Origin: JAGQWW01 sp041392845
GTDB lineage: Bacteria; Bacteroidota; Bacteroidia; Chitinophagales; Saprospiraceae
NCBI GenBank assembly: GCA_041392845.1
Contig: JAWKLG010000019.1
Location: forward strand, 1 to 64,000
DNA: 64,000 nt
Direction: 5' to 3'
The position numbers were made by a program, and so were the translations under genes. Shown piece by piece: positions 33,040-41,001 of this stretch (within the stretch, counting starts at the first letter, position 1; each line of letters begins with the position of its first letter). Below the pieces are notes generated by a model. It worked only from the letters and a program-made list of their open reading frames with translations. It did no database searches and was not told the DNA's origin.

Positions 33040-33768
33040 ATGCGAAGAGAAATAGACGGATGGCACAGTCCCTCCTTAAATAAACACATGGAAATCGTAA
33101 CCTACGGGCATTATGGATTTTCACTTTTGTTACTCCCAACTGCAGCTGCAGATTATCTGGAATACGAGCGCTTTCTTTTAATAGACGCCATTCAACCTAT
33201 GATCGACAGTGGAAAGGTCAAGGTTTTTTCTATCAACAGCATCAATAGTGAAAGTTGGTTGAACCGCAATATGCATCCAAGGCATAAATCCATTCGTCAC
33301 CAACAGTTCAACAATTATGTCTTTAATGAGGTAATTCCTTATATCAAAAATAAATCTTCGCAGGAGACTCCTGTAGTTGTAAGTGGAGCTTCATTGGGTG
33401 CCCTTCATAGCGCTAACCTGTTTTTCAAAAGACCTGATTTGATAAATGGAGTCATTGCCATGAGCGGGGTTTATGATCTTCAGTCTTATACAGACGGCTA
33501 TTATGACCAGGATGTTTATTTTAATTCTCCGGTAGCCTATTTGCCAAATCTTGATGATCACCATCAATTGACACAAATGCGCAACGGTGCCATCCATATC
33601 CTTACAGGTTCCGGAGCTTATGAATCACCTGAAGGAAGTAAAAATTTATCCGGTATTTTAAATGCGAAAAGCATCCCTCACAACCTTGAAATATGGGGAC
33701 CCGATATGCGTCATGACTGGCCAACCTGGAGGGCAATGTTGCCTTATGTGCTGGAGACTAGGTTCTAG
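33040..33768 (+). CDS. Alpha/beta hydrolase, esterase family
   Basis: The 242-residue protein has the nucleophile elbow GASLG with Ser118 (VVVSGASLGALHSAN), and a late histidine H225 in MRHDWPTWRAML; an aspartate in the middle (HILTGSGAYE region) would complete the triad. The opening (MEIVTYGHYGFSLLLLPTAAADYLEYE) matches the esterase D/tributyrin-type family that includes S-formylglutathione hydrolase relatives and many putative esterases. No signal peptide, so it is cytoplasmic. Substrate unknown. It is followed by a word repeat and pnuC. Confidence 0.85.
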   Translation: MRREIDGWHSPSLNKHMEIVTYGHYGFSLLLLPTAAADYLEYERFLLIDAIQPMIDSGKVKVFSINSINSESWLNRNMHPRHKSIRHQQFNNYVFNEVIPYIKNKSSQETPVVVSGASLGALHSANLFFKRPDLINGVIAMSGVYDLQSYTDGYYDQDVYFNSPVAYLPNLDDHHQLTQMRNGAIHILTGSGAYESPEGSKNLSGILNAKSIPHNLEIWGPDMRHDWPTWRAMLPYVLETRF

Positions 33769-33838
33769 GTACTAGGGGCTGGGGGCTGGGTTCTAGGTGC
33801 TGGGTGCTAGGTGCTGGGTGCTAGGTGCTAGGGGCTGG
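33757..33838. repeat. GGTGCTGGGTGCTAG word repeat
   Basis: Tandem permutations of CTAGGTGCTGGGTG and GGGGCTGGG start 10 bases inside the end of the esterase gene and fill the gap before pnuC. Same family as 22.7 and 54.36 kb. Confidence 0.8.
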
Positions 33839-33864
33839 GTGGATATGAATTTTTAATAATGTGA

Positions 33865-34485
33865 ATGGTGGGAATGGATTTACGAGAGATTTGGGCTGTC
33901 CTTTTGGGTATAGATTTTCGAGAAATTCTGGCTGTCCTTTTTGGGCTTGCTTATGTTATCCTTGCTGCTAAAAACAGTCCATGGTGTTGGCTTTGGGGAA
34001 TTCTCAGCAGTCTGCTTTGGGCCTGGGCAACATATGATTTATACAGTCTTTATATAGATGCCCTGCTTCAAATCTTCTATGCAGGCATCAGCATTTGGGG
34101 AATTTATGCCTGGTTATATGGAGGAAAAGATCAAAAAGAACTGCCTATCACTCATTTAACTAAAGTCCAACATATAGGCTGGATAAGCCTGGGTGCCGGG
34201 TTGACTGTACTAATAGGCTATTTTTTTAAAACCTACACTGAAGCTGCAGCCACATACCTGGATTCTTTCACAACCATATTTTCCATCATCACTACCTTCT
34301 TTGTAATAAAAAGAAAGCTGGAAAACTGGCTTTACTGGATTGTCATTGATGCCGTTTACGTCTATCTCTATTGGTCCCGAGGCTCTACATTCTTCACCAT
34401 CCTTTTAGCTTTGTATTTAGTGATTGCTGTGGTAGGGTATTTTAAATGGAAGGAAAAAACAAGGGTTGAAGGGTTGAATAGTTGA
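33865..34485 (+). CDS. pnuC: Nicotinamide riboside/mononucleotide transporter PnuC
   Basis: About seven TM helices and PnuC motifs: WCWLWGILSSLLWAWATYDL, IDALLQIFYAGISIWGIYAWLYGG and DAVYVYLYWSRG STFFTILLALYLVIAVVGY. PnuC takes up nicotinamide riboside for NAD synthesis. The first 27 residues contain a local duplication (DLREIWAVLLG and DFREILAVLFG), with matching DNA repeats, so the annotated ATG at 33865 may lengthen the protein by about 12 residues compared with the usual start. It sits downstream of an esterase gene and its last codons run into a TTGAAGGG word repeat. Confidence 0.92.
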   Translation: MVGMDLREIWAVLLGIDFREILAVLFGLAYVILAAKNSPWCWLWGILSSLLWAWATYDLYSLYIDALLQIFYAGISIWGIYAWLYGGKDQKELPITHLTKVQHIGWISLGAGLTVLIGYFFKTYTEAAATYLDSFTTIFSIITTFFVIKRKLENWLYWIVIDAVYVYLYWSRGSTFFTILLALYLVIAVVGYFKWKEKTRVEGLNS

Positions 34486-34545
34486 AAGGTTGAATAAAAA
34501 TAGTCCTTCAACAATCCAACCCTTCAATCCTTCAACTATTCATTC
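34463..34545. repeat. GGTTGAATAG / CCTTCAACTATT word repeat
   Basis: GAAGGGTTGAATAGTTGAAAGG followed on the other side by CCAACCCTTCAATCCTTCAAC: the same words in both orientations, so the block has dyad symmetry around 34498. Confidence 0.7.
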
Positions 34546-34548
34546 CCC

Positions 34549-35373
34549 CTACCTCCACCAAACTCTCAAAAACACATTTTTGGTTGTACCGTCTGGGAGG
34601 GTAACAGTGGCTATACGGTCACAATTGCCATCTCCATAGTCAAGTGTTCCGGTGTCCGAGTTTCTAGTAATTTCTACCGTGCCCGAAACGATATTATGAC
34701 AAGCACGAGGTTTGATTAATGGAGTCGTAATGAAGGCGGTAAAGGTATTACCGGCTCTGTTTTCCCCGGACATGGAGCCATTTATTTCGTACACATCATC
34801 AGCTCTTGCGGGAGTGTCTGACCCTTCTATTTTACAAAGAGAATGAGTTCCTTCAAAAGAAGTACTGGTACCATTTGGAAAAGTGATGGTCTTGTCAACT
34901 GTCCTGGTAAAACAAGGGTAACCTGCAGCATCGCCATCATTGGTCCAGGTTTGGAATCCATTTACAGATGCACCATCAATGGTGAAGTTATCAAATGTAA
35001 TGGTGCGGGTAGCGCCTGTTGTACCCGGAGCTGCGCTTATTTCGATGGTAATAATTCCTGATAATTCACGACCATTATTAGCGGTACATCCACTTCCATA
35101 ATCCAGGGTGATCGTATTTGGGAAAGTTCCCCATGGTTGGTCTGATGTAATGGTTACGCAGGCACTTCTGTCAGTTACAGTATTATCTGCAAATCCATCC
35201 ATGACGATGTCGAATTCTTCATCCATATCATCTGTGATATTTTGAAGGGCGGTGTAATCCTCTGAGGTAAGTGTTAACGAATCGTCCTGAACAAGGTCTT
35301 TGTCTTTTTGACAAGAAGTAAACACAAAGGTCATAGATGCAAATAGCATCATGCTAAGAATCAACTTTTTCAT
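34549..35373 (-). CDS. Lipoprotein, uncharacterised
   Basis: Starting at the ATG at 35373 gives a lipoprotein signal (MKKLILSMMLFASMTFVFTSC, lipobox FTSC) and 274 residues. The mature protein opens QKDKDLVQDDSLTLTSEDYTALQ and has two copies of a beta motif with a CVTITSDQPWGTFPNTITLDYGSGC-like pattern (second: ACHNIVSGTVEI to DYGDGNCD), where GSGC and GDGNC may hold a ligand or disulfide. It resembles repeated-domain secreted proteins common in Bacteroidota but I recognise no family. It is transcribed away from pyrR. Confidence 0.68.
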   Translation of the reverse strand: MKKLILSMMLFASMTFVFTSCQKDKDLVQDDSLTLTSEDYTALQNITDDMDEEFDIVMDGFADNTVTDRSACVTITSDQPWGTFPNTITLDYGSGCTANNGRELSGIITIEISAAPGTTGATRTITFDNFTIDGASVNGFQTWTNDGDAAGYPCFTRTVDKTITFPNGTSTSFEGTHSLCKIEGSDTPARADDVYEINGSMSGENRAGNTFTAFITTPLIKPRACHNIVSGTVEITRNSDTGTLDYGDGNCDRIATVTLPDGTTKNVFLRVWWR

Positions 35374-35597
35374 TTTCCTGATTTTTTGTTTTAAGTAAAT
35401 TGGAGTAATTCGGCAGACATCCGGTCTGGTACACATGTGTAGAAAAGGATAGTCGAGTAGCGTTTACATCATAAAAAGGAATTGTAATTATTAAACCGAA
35501 CAGTACTATTGACTAAAGGAAGTGATGATGGTTTAACGGAAATGAAAAAAAAATTATTTTTTTCTTCTCAGGGTTTATTCAGGATTAAAGGCTTGAC

Positions 35598-35605
35598 TAT
35601 ATTTG
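35598..35605 (+). promoter_or_regulatory. Candidate -7 box TATATTTG just before pyrR
   Basis: TATATTTG matches the Bacteroidota -7 consensus TAnnTTTG and lies only seven bases before the ATG at 35612, so a transcript begun here would be leaderless or nearly so. A TTTA at the -33 position is a weak partner. Confidence 0.4.
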
Positions 35606-35611
35606 CCGGGT

Positions 35612-36160
35612 ATGCAAAGAGGTCGAACCATATTAAGCAAGGAACACTTCCAACTCACTATTGAGCGCCTGTGCCATCAATTGATTGAGCAGTATGATGA
35701 TTTTTCTGATACCTGCCTTATTGGAGTGCAGCCAAGGGGAGTTTTATTTTCCGATCGCTTATATGAAAGACTGAAGGATATTTTAGGTATTTCTTCCATT
35801 CAATACGGGAAACTCGATATTACCTTTTACCGGGATGATTTTCGCCACAGGGAAAAACCATTGAAGGCTTACAGCAATGAGATGGAATTTCTAATCGAAA
35901 ATAAAAAGGTCCTTTTGGCTGACGATGTCCTCTATTCAGGTCGAACTATCCAGGCTGCTTTAACAGGCTTGCAGGATTATGGCCGTCCAAGTCAGGTAGA
36001 ATTGATTGCACTTGTAGATAGAAGATTCAATCGCCATCTGCCAATTCATGCAGATTATGTTGGTGTAACGGTAGATGCATTGGATGAGGCCTATGTGAAG
36101 GTTGAATGGAAAGAAACCGATACAGCAGATAGAATCCTTCTTTTTCCTCAAAAGGTGTAA
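35612..36160 (+). CDS. pyrR: PyrR-type phosphoribosyltransferase
   Basis: The protein contains the PRPP-binding motif of PRTase fold in KVLLADDVLYSGRTIQAAL (residues about 98-117) with acidic pair DD, and the N-terminal CLIGVQPRGVLFSDRL of PyrR. PyrR proteins bind UMP/UTP and regulate pyr mRNA attenuation or act as uracil phosphoribosyltransferases. It is followed 42 bases on by pyrB, as in many pyr operons. A TTG three codons upstream (35603) is an alternative start but overlaps a promoter-like box; I use the ATG at 35612. No RNA attenuator is visible in front of pyrB, so the mode of regulation here is unclear. Confidence 0.9.
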   Translation: MQRGRTILSKEHFQLTIERLCHQLIEQYDDFSDTCLIGVQPRGVLFSDRLYERLKDILGISSIQYGKLDITFYRDDFRHREKPLKAYSNEMEFLIENKKVLLADDVLYSGRTIQAALTGLQDYGRPSQVELIALVDRRFNRHLPIHADYVGVTVDALDEAYVKVEWKETDTADRILLFPQKV

Positions 36161-36202
36161 GAAGGAATTTTTTTATAATAAAATATTGTTGATACAATAT
36201 TC

Positions 36203-37132
36203 ATGGCAGAACAACTCAGCACGAAGCACCTGCTTGGAATTAAGGACCTGACACCTCAGGATATTCAATTAATTTTTGAAACAGCCGATACTTTTAAAGA
36301 AGTTATCAACCGGCCTATCAAAAAGGTGCCTTCACTTCGTGACATCACCATTGCCAACATCTTTTTTGAAAATTCTACACGTACCAGAATATCTTTTGAA
36401 CTTGCAGAAAAAAGGCTTTCTGCAGATGTATTGAATTTTTCTGCCTCCTCCTCTTCTGTCAATAAAGGTGAAACCTTATTGGATACGGTTAATAATATTC
36501 TGGCCATGAAGGTCGATATGGTAGTAATGAGACATCCTGCACCGGGTGCTCCTCATTATCTTTCGAACAGAATCAAAGCCAATGTAGTAAATGCCGGAGA
36601 CGGAACTCATGAACATCCTACCCAGGCATTGTTGGATGCCTTTTCCATGAGAGAACAATTGGGTGATTTGGGAGGTAAAAAAGTTGCCATTTTTGGAGAC
36701 ATCACCCATTCCAGGGTGGCATTGAGCAATATTTTTTGCCTTCAAAAACTAGGTGCGGAGGTTACTGTTTGTGGTCCCCCTACCCTTATTCCAAAATATA
36801 TTGACAAATTAGGCGTAAAGGTTTCCCATAACGTAAAGGAAACTTTACAGTGGTGTGATGTGGCAAATATTTTAAGGATCCAATTGGAGCGTCAGGACAT
36901 TAAATACTTCCCTTCCTTGAGAGAATATGCCCAACATTTTGGGATCAACAAGCAACTTTTGGACAATCTTAACAAAGAAATTGTAATTATGCATCCGGGT
37001 CCGATAAACCGAGGCGTGGAGATTACAAGTGACGTTGCAGACTCTGATCATTCTATCATTTTACAGCAGGTTGAGAATGGAGTAGCCGTTAGAATGGCTG
37101 TCTTGTTTCTACTAGCTGCAAAAAGAGGATAG
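36203..37132 (+). CDS. pyrB: Aspartate carbamoyltransferase catalytic subunit
   Basis: The 309-residue protein has the carbamoyl-phosphate motif FFENSTRTRISFELAEKRL (S-T-R-T-R, residues about 54-59), HPAPGAPHYLS, GDGTHEHPTQALLDAF (the His and Gln that bind carbamoyl phosphate) and IMHPGPINRGVEI near the end (the aspartate-binding loop). It catalyses the first committed step of pyrimidine synthesis, transfer of the carbamoyl group to aspartate. No pyrI regulatory subunit gene is adjacent. It lies in an operon with pyrR. Confidence 0.97.
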   Translation: MAEQLSTKHLLGIKDLTPQDIQLIFETADTFKEVINRPIKKVPSLRDITIANIFFENSTRTRISFELAEKRLSADVLNFSASSSSVNKGETLLDTVNNILAMKVDMVVMRHPAPGAPHYLSNRIKANVVNAGDGTHEHPTQALLDAFSMREQLGDLGGKKVAIFGDITHSRVALSNIFCLQKLGAEVTVCGPPTLIPKYIDKLGVKVSHNVKETLQWCDVANILRIQLERQDIKYFPSLREYAQHFGINKQLLDNLNKEIVIMHPGPINRGVEITSDVADSDHSIILQQVENGVAVRMAVLFLLAAKRG

Positions 37133-37239
37133 GCGCACGCAACCTTTTTTGCTTTATTTGCACTTATTCATAACTTAGAGGTATTAGCTTTCAACCAACT
37201 CCCAATTTCTGGCAGCATTTCTACAACTATTTTGGTAAA

Positions 37240-37247
37240 TAATTTTG
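37240..37247 (+). promoter_or_regulatory. Candidate -7 box TAATTTTG
   Basis: TAATTTTG matches TAnnTTTG and lies about 90 bases before the start of the coiled-coil protein gene. A TTTC at the -33 position is a poor match. Weak call. Confidence 0.3.
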
Positions 37248-37337
37248 CATTTTCGCTCTAAGCGTTAATAAGATTTTTTATACGGCAATTAATACCTAAA
37301 TTGCTTTTGAATTTAATTGGCCTTAAACTATGCTCTT

Positions 37338-40300
37338 ATGATATTAAACAACCGTTTTTTGTTACTGGTTGCTTTGATTGGAATTGCCACTTTACGCCTA
37401 CAATCACAGGACTGTTCTTCCATTATTGTGGAAGACAAAAAAATCAACACGCTCCACATACTAAAAACTGCCAGCCAGGTGCTGGTTGTTCGAGGAAATT
37501 ACAGTTACAGTATTGAATTGATGCATGACGACAAGGGATTCATCGGAAGGATGTATTCCAAAAGTGGTGTAGAATTTAATACCGACGACGAGGTAATCTT
37601 CATGGACAAAACCAGTCAGCGAAGATCCTACAAATTCATCGCCATGGGAGAGGTAACCAAACAAGGAGGAGCTCCCATCTTTCAAAATGACCTAAAGTTG
37701 GATTTGGAAGCTATAAAATGGTTTTCCCAGGGAAACATTGAGGTGATTTACATCAAAAACAACATTAGCAATCAGATGCGGAAGTTTACGGTAAATCCTA
37801 ATCGCCAGGCTGAATTTGGAGCCCAGGCCATGTGTTTTTACCAAAAACTGGACAAGTCGATGATTAAATCTGATGAAGTGGTTGGAGTTGATTTAAGTGG
37901 AAACAATCGCCCTATCAGCTCAACCTCCGGTAGTAAGAAACCAATCAGTTCTACACCGGTTAGTGCAGGTGGAGATGCCGGAACCCAGGAAGATGAAAAA
38001 GAAATCGCAGCACTTAGAAAGGAGCTGGCTTCAGAAAAAGAAAGACTCAAAGCTGAAATAAAGGCAGAAAGAGAAAAGGCCGACCAGGTTAAAAAAACCA
38101 TACAAGATGAGGTTCTTTTAGCAAAAGAAGCCGGTGAAGCCAAGAAAGCAGAAATTGCTCAGGAAGTTCTTGAAGCCAGGAAACGTGCTGAGGTCGAGAT
38201 GGAAAAGGCAAAACAAGAGGTTGCTGAAATGGTTGTTGATGCCCGTTCAAAGGCAAATACGGAAATTGAACGCATTAACCTTAGTGTCGTTGAATCCAGA
38301 CAAAAAGCTTCTGAAGAAATTGCCAAGGCTCGAGATGTTTCTGCCCAGGAGGTTGCCAAAGCAAGGGAACAGGCTGCTGCACAAATCAAAGAAGTGAAAG
38401 ATCGATTAGAAGAAGCTAAGTTGGAATATGCGGATGAAATTGCTACTGCAAGAGAAAACTCCAGGAGCGAGTTAAACAGAATTAGAGAAGAAACTGCGGC
38501 GATGATAGCAGAAGCAAGGGAACAGGCTAAAAATGAGCAGGGAAAAACTACCGAAGAAGTTGTTCAGGCCCAACAATCGGCTTCGCAACAGATTCTTGCC
38601 ATTAAAGAAAAATCTGCTGAAGAGGTAGCACAGGCAAGGGAGTTGGCTGTTTTGGAAAAAGAAAAACTTGCATTTGAAGTCGCTGAAGCAAGAAGGAAAG
38701 CCTCAGAAGAAAAAGCATTGATCAGACAGAATTCAGCAACTGAAATAGCAGAATTGAAAGAATCCATAGCCAAAGAAAAAGAGGCCGCAGCGCTGGAGGT
38801 AGCAGAATCCAAGAAAAAAGCTGCCGAAGAAATCGGAGAAACCAAGCAATTGGTTGCTATGGAAAAAGAAAGAGCTAAAAGTGAAATTGAAACTACCAAA
38901 GAGACAGCCTCCAAGGAAGTCCAGGAAACCAAGCAAGCTGCTGATGCAGAAAAAGCAACCATTGCAGCAGATGTCAATGACGCCAGACAAAAGGCTGCCA
39001 TGACCATCGACCAAATCAGCAAAGAAGAAGCAGGAAAAATAAAAACCATTAGAGAAAATGCCGCAGTAGAAAAAGAAAACATTGCCAATGATGTAGCTGC
39101 AGCCAAAAAACGTGCTACAGAAGAAATGGCGCGAATTCAAAAGGAATTGCAGGATGCAATTGCATTGGCCAAACAAAAGGAAAATGAAGTAAAAGAGCAA
39201 ACCGCTCAGGAAGTAAAACTAGCTCGCACAAGAGCAGAAGAAGAGATTAAAAAAGCGCAGCAGGAAGCCCAGACCAGAGTTGAAGAGGCAAGTTCCAATG
39301 CCTCTCAGGCAAAAGAACAATATGCTACTTCGGTAGCTTCAGCTCAGCAGACTTCACAATCAAAGATTGACGCAATCCAGAAGGAAGCAGCTGCTGCCAT
39401 TGCAGATGCAAAACAGAAGGAATCTGAAGCCAGGAACATGTCCGCTGAGGAAGTGGTTCAGGCAAGAGAAAATGCAGCTCGCGAGGTTAGAATTGCCCGG
39501 GAGAATGCGGCCAATGAAATAGCAAAAGTCAAACAGCAACAAGTAGAGGCAGTAGAAACTGCAGCCACATCTATTGCTGAAGCAAAAAGAAACGCGGCAG
39601 AAAGTATTGCAAAAATTCAAAAAGAAGAAGCTGAGGCGATTCAAAAAAGCCGAGAAAATGCAGCTATTGAAAAACAAAAAGTAGCCGGAGAAGTAGCAGC
39701 TGCAAGAGAAAAAGGTTCTCAGGAAATTGCAATCATCAAAGAACAGGTGGCAAATGAAATCAAGCTCTCAAAAGAAGATGCTGCCAAACAAAAAGAGCAA
39801 TTGGCATTGGATGTTTTGAAAGCGAGAGAAGATGCCGCTGCAAACATTGCACAGACTCAGGAAGTTGCCGCTCAAGAAGTTGCCGCTGCACAAACCCAGG
39901 CAGCAGAGGCTATTGCTTTGGCGCAAAAGGAAATGCAGGAGAAAAAGACCGCTTTCAAAAATGAGATAGCTAAAGCAGAAAATGAATCCAAACAAGCCAT
40001 TGCAAAGGCTCGGGAAGATTCTAAAATGGAAATAGATAAGATTCTTCAGGAAAATGCCACCAAAAAGGCTCAATACATTCAGGAAGCAAAAGAAGCAAGA
40101 GAGTTATCTCTGGCGGAAATCAACGCTGCAAAAAAGGAGTCTTCTGAAGCAATCTATGCTGCCAAACAGCAAGCCCTTGAGCAAATCAATACCGTGAAAA
40201 AAGAAACCGCAGAACAAATCAATGCTGAAATGTTGAAGCTGGACAAAGCGAAAAAAGAAGTTGCCAGTCAGCAATCTGAACTTGAAAAAACGAAGGTGGA

Positions 40301-40451
40301 CATCGCCAATCAAATCGCTGCCGAAAAGCAAAAATTGGCCAATCAACAAAAACAACTTACTGAAGTTCAGAGTGAAATAACCAAGGCAGAACAGGAATTA
40401 AAACGTTTGCAAGAGGAAATCAAGCAGGCGAAGGCACAGAAGGGGAATTAA
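37338..40451 (+). CDS. Long secreted coiled-coil protein with hendecad repeats
   Basis: I use the ATG at 37338 (MILNNRFLLLVALIGIATLRLQ, a signal peptide), giving 1037 residues. Residues 30-180 form a unique N-terminal beta-rich domain (TLHILKTASQVLVVRGNYSY and YKFIAMGEVTKQGG). The rest, from about residue 215 to the end, is a continuous Ala/Glu/Lys-rich helix with 11-residue periodicity, such as SAQEVAKAREQ followed by AAAQIKEVKDR; this hendecad rhythm forms long right-handed coiled coils. There is no sorting domain or TM helix, so localisation after export is unknown; it could be a periplasmic or surface spacer. Not recognised as a named family. Frames on the opposite strand are long only because of its skewed composition. 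Confidence 0.75.
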   Translation: MILNNRFLLLVALIGIATLRLQSQDCSSIIVEDKKINTLHILKTASQVLVVRGNYSYSIELMHDDKGFIGRMYSKSGVEFNTDDEVIFMDKTSQRRSYKFIAMGEVTKQGGAPIFQNDLKLDLEAIKWFSQGNIEVIYIKNNISNQMRKFTVNPNRQAEFGAQAMCFYQKLDKSMIKSDEVVGVDLSGNNRPISSTSGSKKPISSTPVSAGGDAGTQEDEKEIAALRKELASEKERLKAEIKAEREKADQVKKTIQDEVLLAKEAGEAKKAEIAQEVLEARKRAEVEMEKAKQEVAEMVVDARSKANTEIERINLSVVESRQKASEEIAKARDVSAQEVAKAREQAAAQIKEVKDRLEEAKLEYADEIATARENSRSELNRIREETAAMIAEAREQAKNEQGKTTEEVVQAQQSASQQILAIKEKSAEEVAQARELAVLEKEKLAFEVAEARRKASEEKALIRQNSATEIAELKESIAKEKEAAALEVAESKKKAAEEIGETKQLVAMEKERAKSEIETTKETASKEVQETKQAADAEKATIAADVNDARQKAAMTIDQISKEEAGKIKTIRENAAVEKENIANDVAAAKKRATEEMARIQKELQDAIALAKQKENEVKEQTAQEVKLARTRAEEEIKKAQQEAQTRVEEASSNASQAKEQYATSVASAQQTSQSKIDAIQKEAAAAIADAKQKESEARNMSAEEVVQARENAAREVRIARENAANEIAKVKQQQVEAVETAATSIAEAKRNAAESIAKIQKEEAEAIQKSRENAAIEKQKVAGEVAAAREKGSQEIAIIKEQVANEIKLSKEDAAKQKEQLALDVLKAREDAAANIAQTQEVAAQEVAAAQTQAAEAIALAQKEMQEKKTAFKNEIAKAENESKQAIAKAREDSKMEIDKILQENATKKAQYIQEAKEARELSLAEINAAKKESSEAIYAAKQQALEQINTVKKETAEQINAEMLKLDKAKKEVASQQSELEKTKVDIANQIAAEKQKLANQQKQLTEVQSEITKAEQELKRLQEEIKQAKAQKGN

Positions 40452-40524
40452 AATAAGCGCGGGTTGCGGGTTACGGTTTACGGTAATTACGGTTTACGGT
40501 TTCTTTGAATCGATGTTTGATGCT

Positions 40525-40698
40525 TCATTGTAGAGCCGCAATGCGTTGCGGCTCTACAATTGGAAAACCTAACATTAGCATCAAACTAAAGGCAATTTCC
40601 TAGTCCTACAGCGATGTTCATGGCATAAAACGGATGAATCCGTTCTGGTCATTGACCTTCCTTTTAAACCACCCGGATCAATCCGGGGGTTATTTTCC
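40525..40698 (+). repeat. 173-base direct repeat, copy 1
   Basis: Begins TCATTGTAGAGCCGCAATGCG and ends CCGGGGGTTATTTTCC. Contains a 34-base inverted repeat (40527-40560; arms ATTGTAGAGCCGCAA), an AAACGGATGAATCCGTT hairpin and a CCCGGATCAATCCGGG hairpin. The second copy at 40728-40900 has the same order. Confidence 0.85.
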
Positions 40699-40727
40699 TT
40701 CTTTTAGAATTTGGACCTTTACCCTGA

Positions 40728-40900
40728 TCATTGTAGAGCCGCAATGCATTGCGGCTCTACGATAGAAAACCTAACATTAGCATCAAACTAAATGCATTTT
40801 TTTAGTCCTACAGCGATGTTCATGGCATAAAACGGATAAATCTGTTCTGTTTATTGATGTGCCTTTTAAACCACCCGGATCAATCCGGGGGTTATTTTCC
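40728..40900 (+). repeat. 173-base direct repeat, copy 2
   Basis: Same order as copy 1, with a perfect 28-base palindrome GTAGAGCCGCAATG plus its complement at 40733-40760. Differences between copies in the second hairpin (GGATAAATCTGTT) weaken its stem, but the first and last hairpins are kept. Confidence 0.85.
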
Positions 40901-40960
40901 ATTATGGATAATATGGAATGTCCCCATATCCCCCAAACACCTAATCCCATTAACCTAAAC

Positions 40961-40998
40961 AAAAAAAAGCCCCCGGAATCAATCCGAGGGCTTTTTTT
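40961..40998 (-). terminator. Rho-independent terminator of the nqr operon
   Basis: AGCCCCCGG (or AGCCC/CCGGA) pairs with TCCGAGGGCT around ATCAA on the minus strand, followed by eight T residues. It lies 4 to 40 bases after the nqrF stop. Confidence 0.8.
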
Positions 40999-41001
40999 AT
41001 T

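Larger units (their letters stand above)
40452..40960. other. Intergenic region with two copies of a 173-base repeat
   Basis: Starts with GTTTACGGT words (40462-40502), then two direct repeats (40525-40698 and 40728-40900), each holding three small palindromes. No gene is visible. Confidence 0.6.

Noticed and set aside
38564..39106. Long minus-strand frames antisense to the coiled-coil gene
   Set aside because: They exist because the A-rich, stop-poor composition of the coiled coil leaves other frames open; serine/alanine-rich nonsense on the opposite strand.
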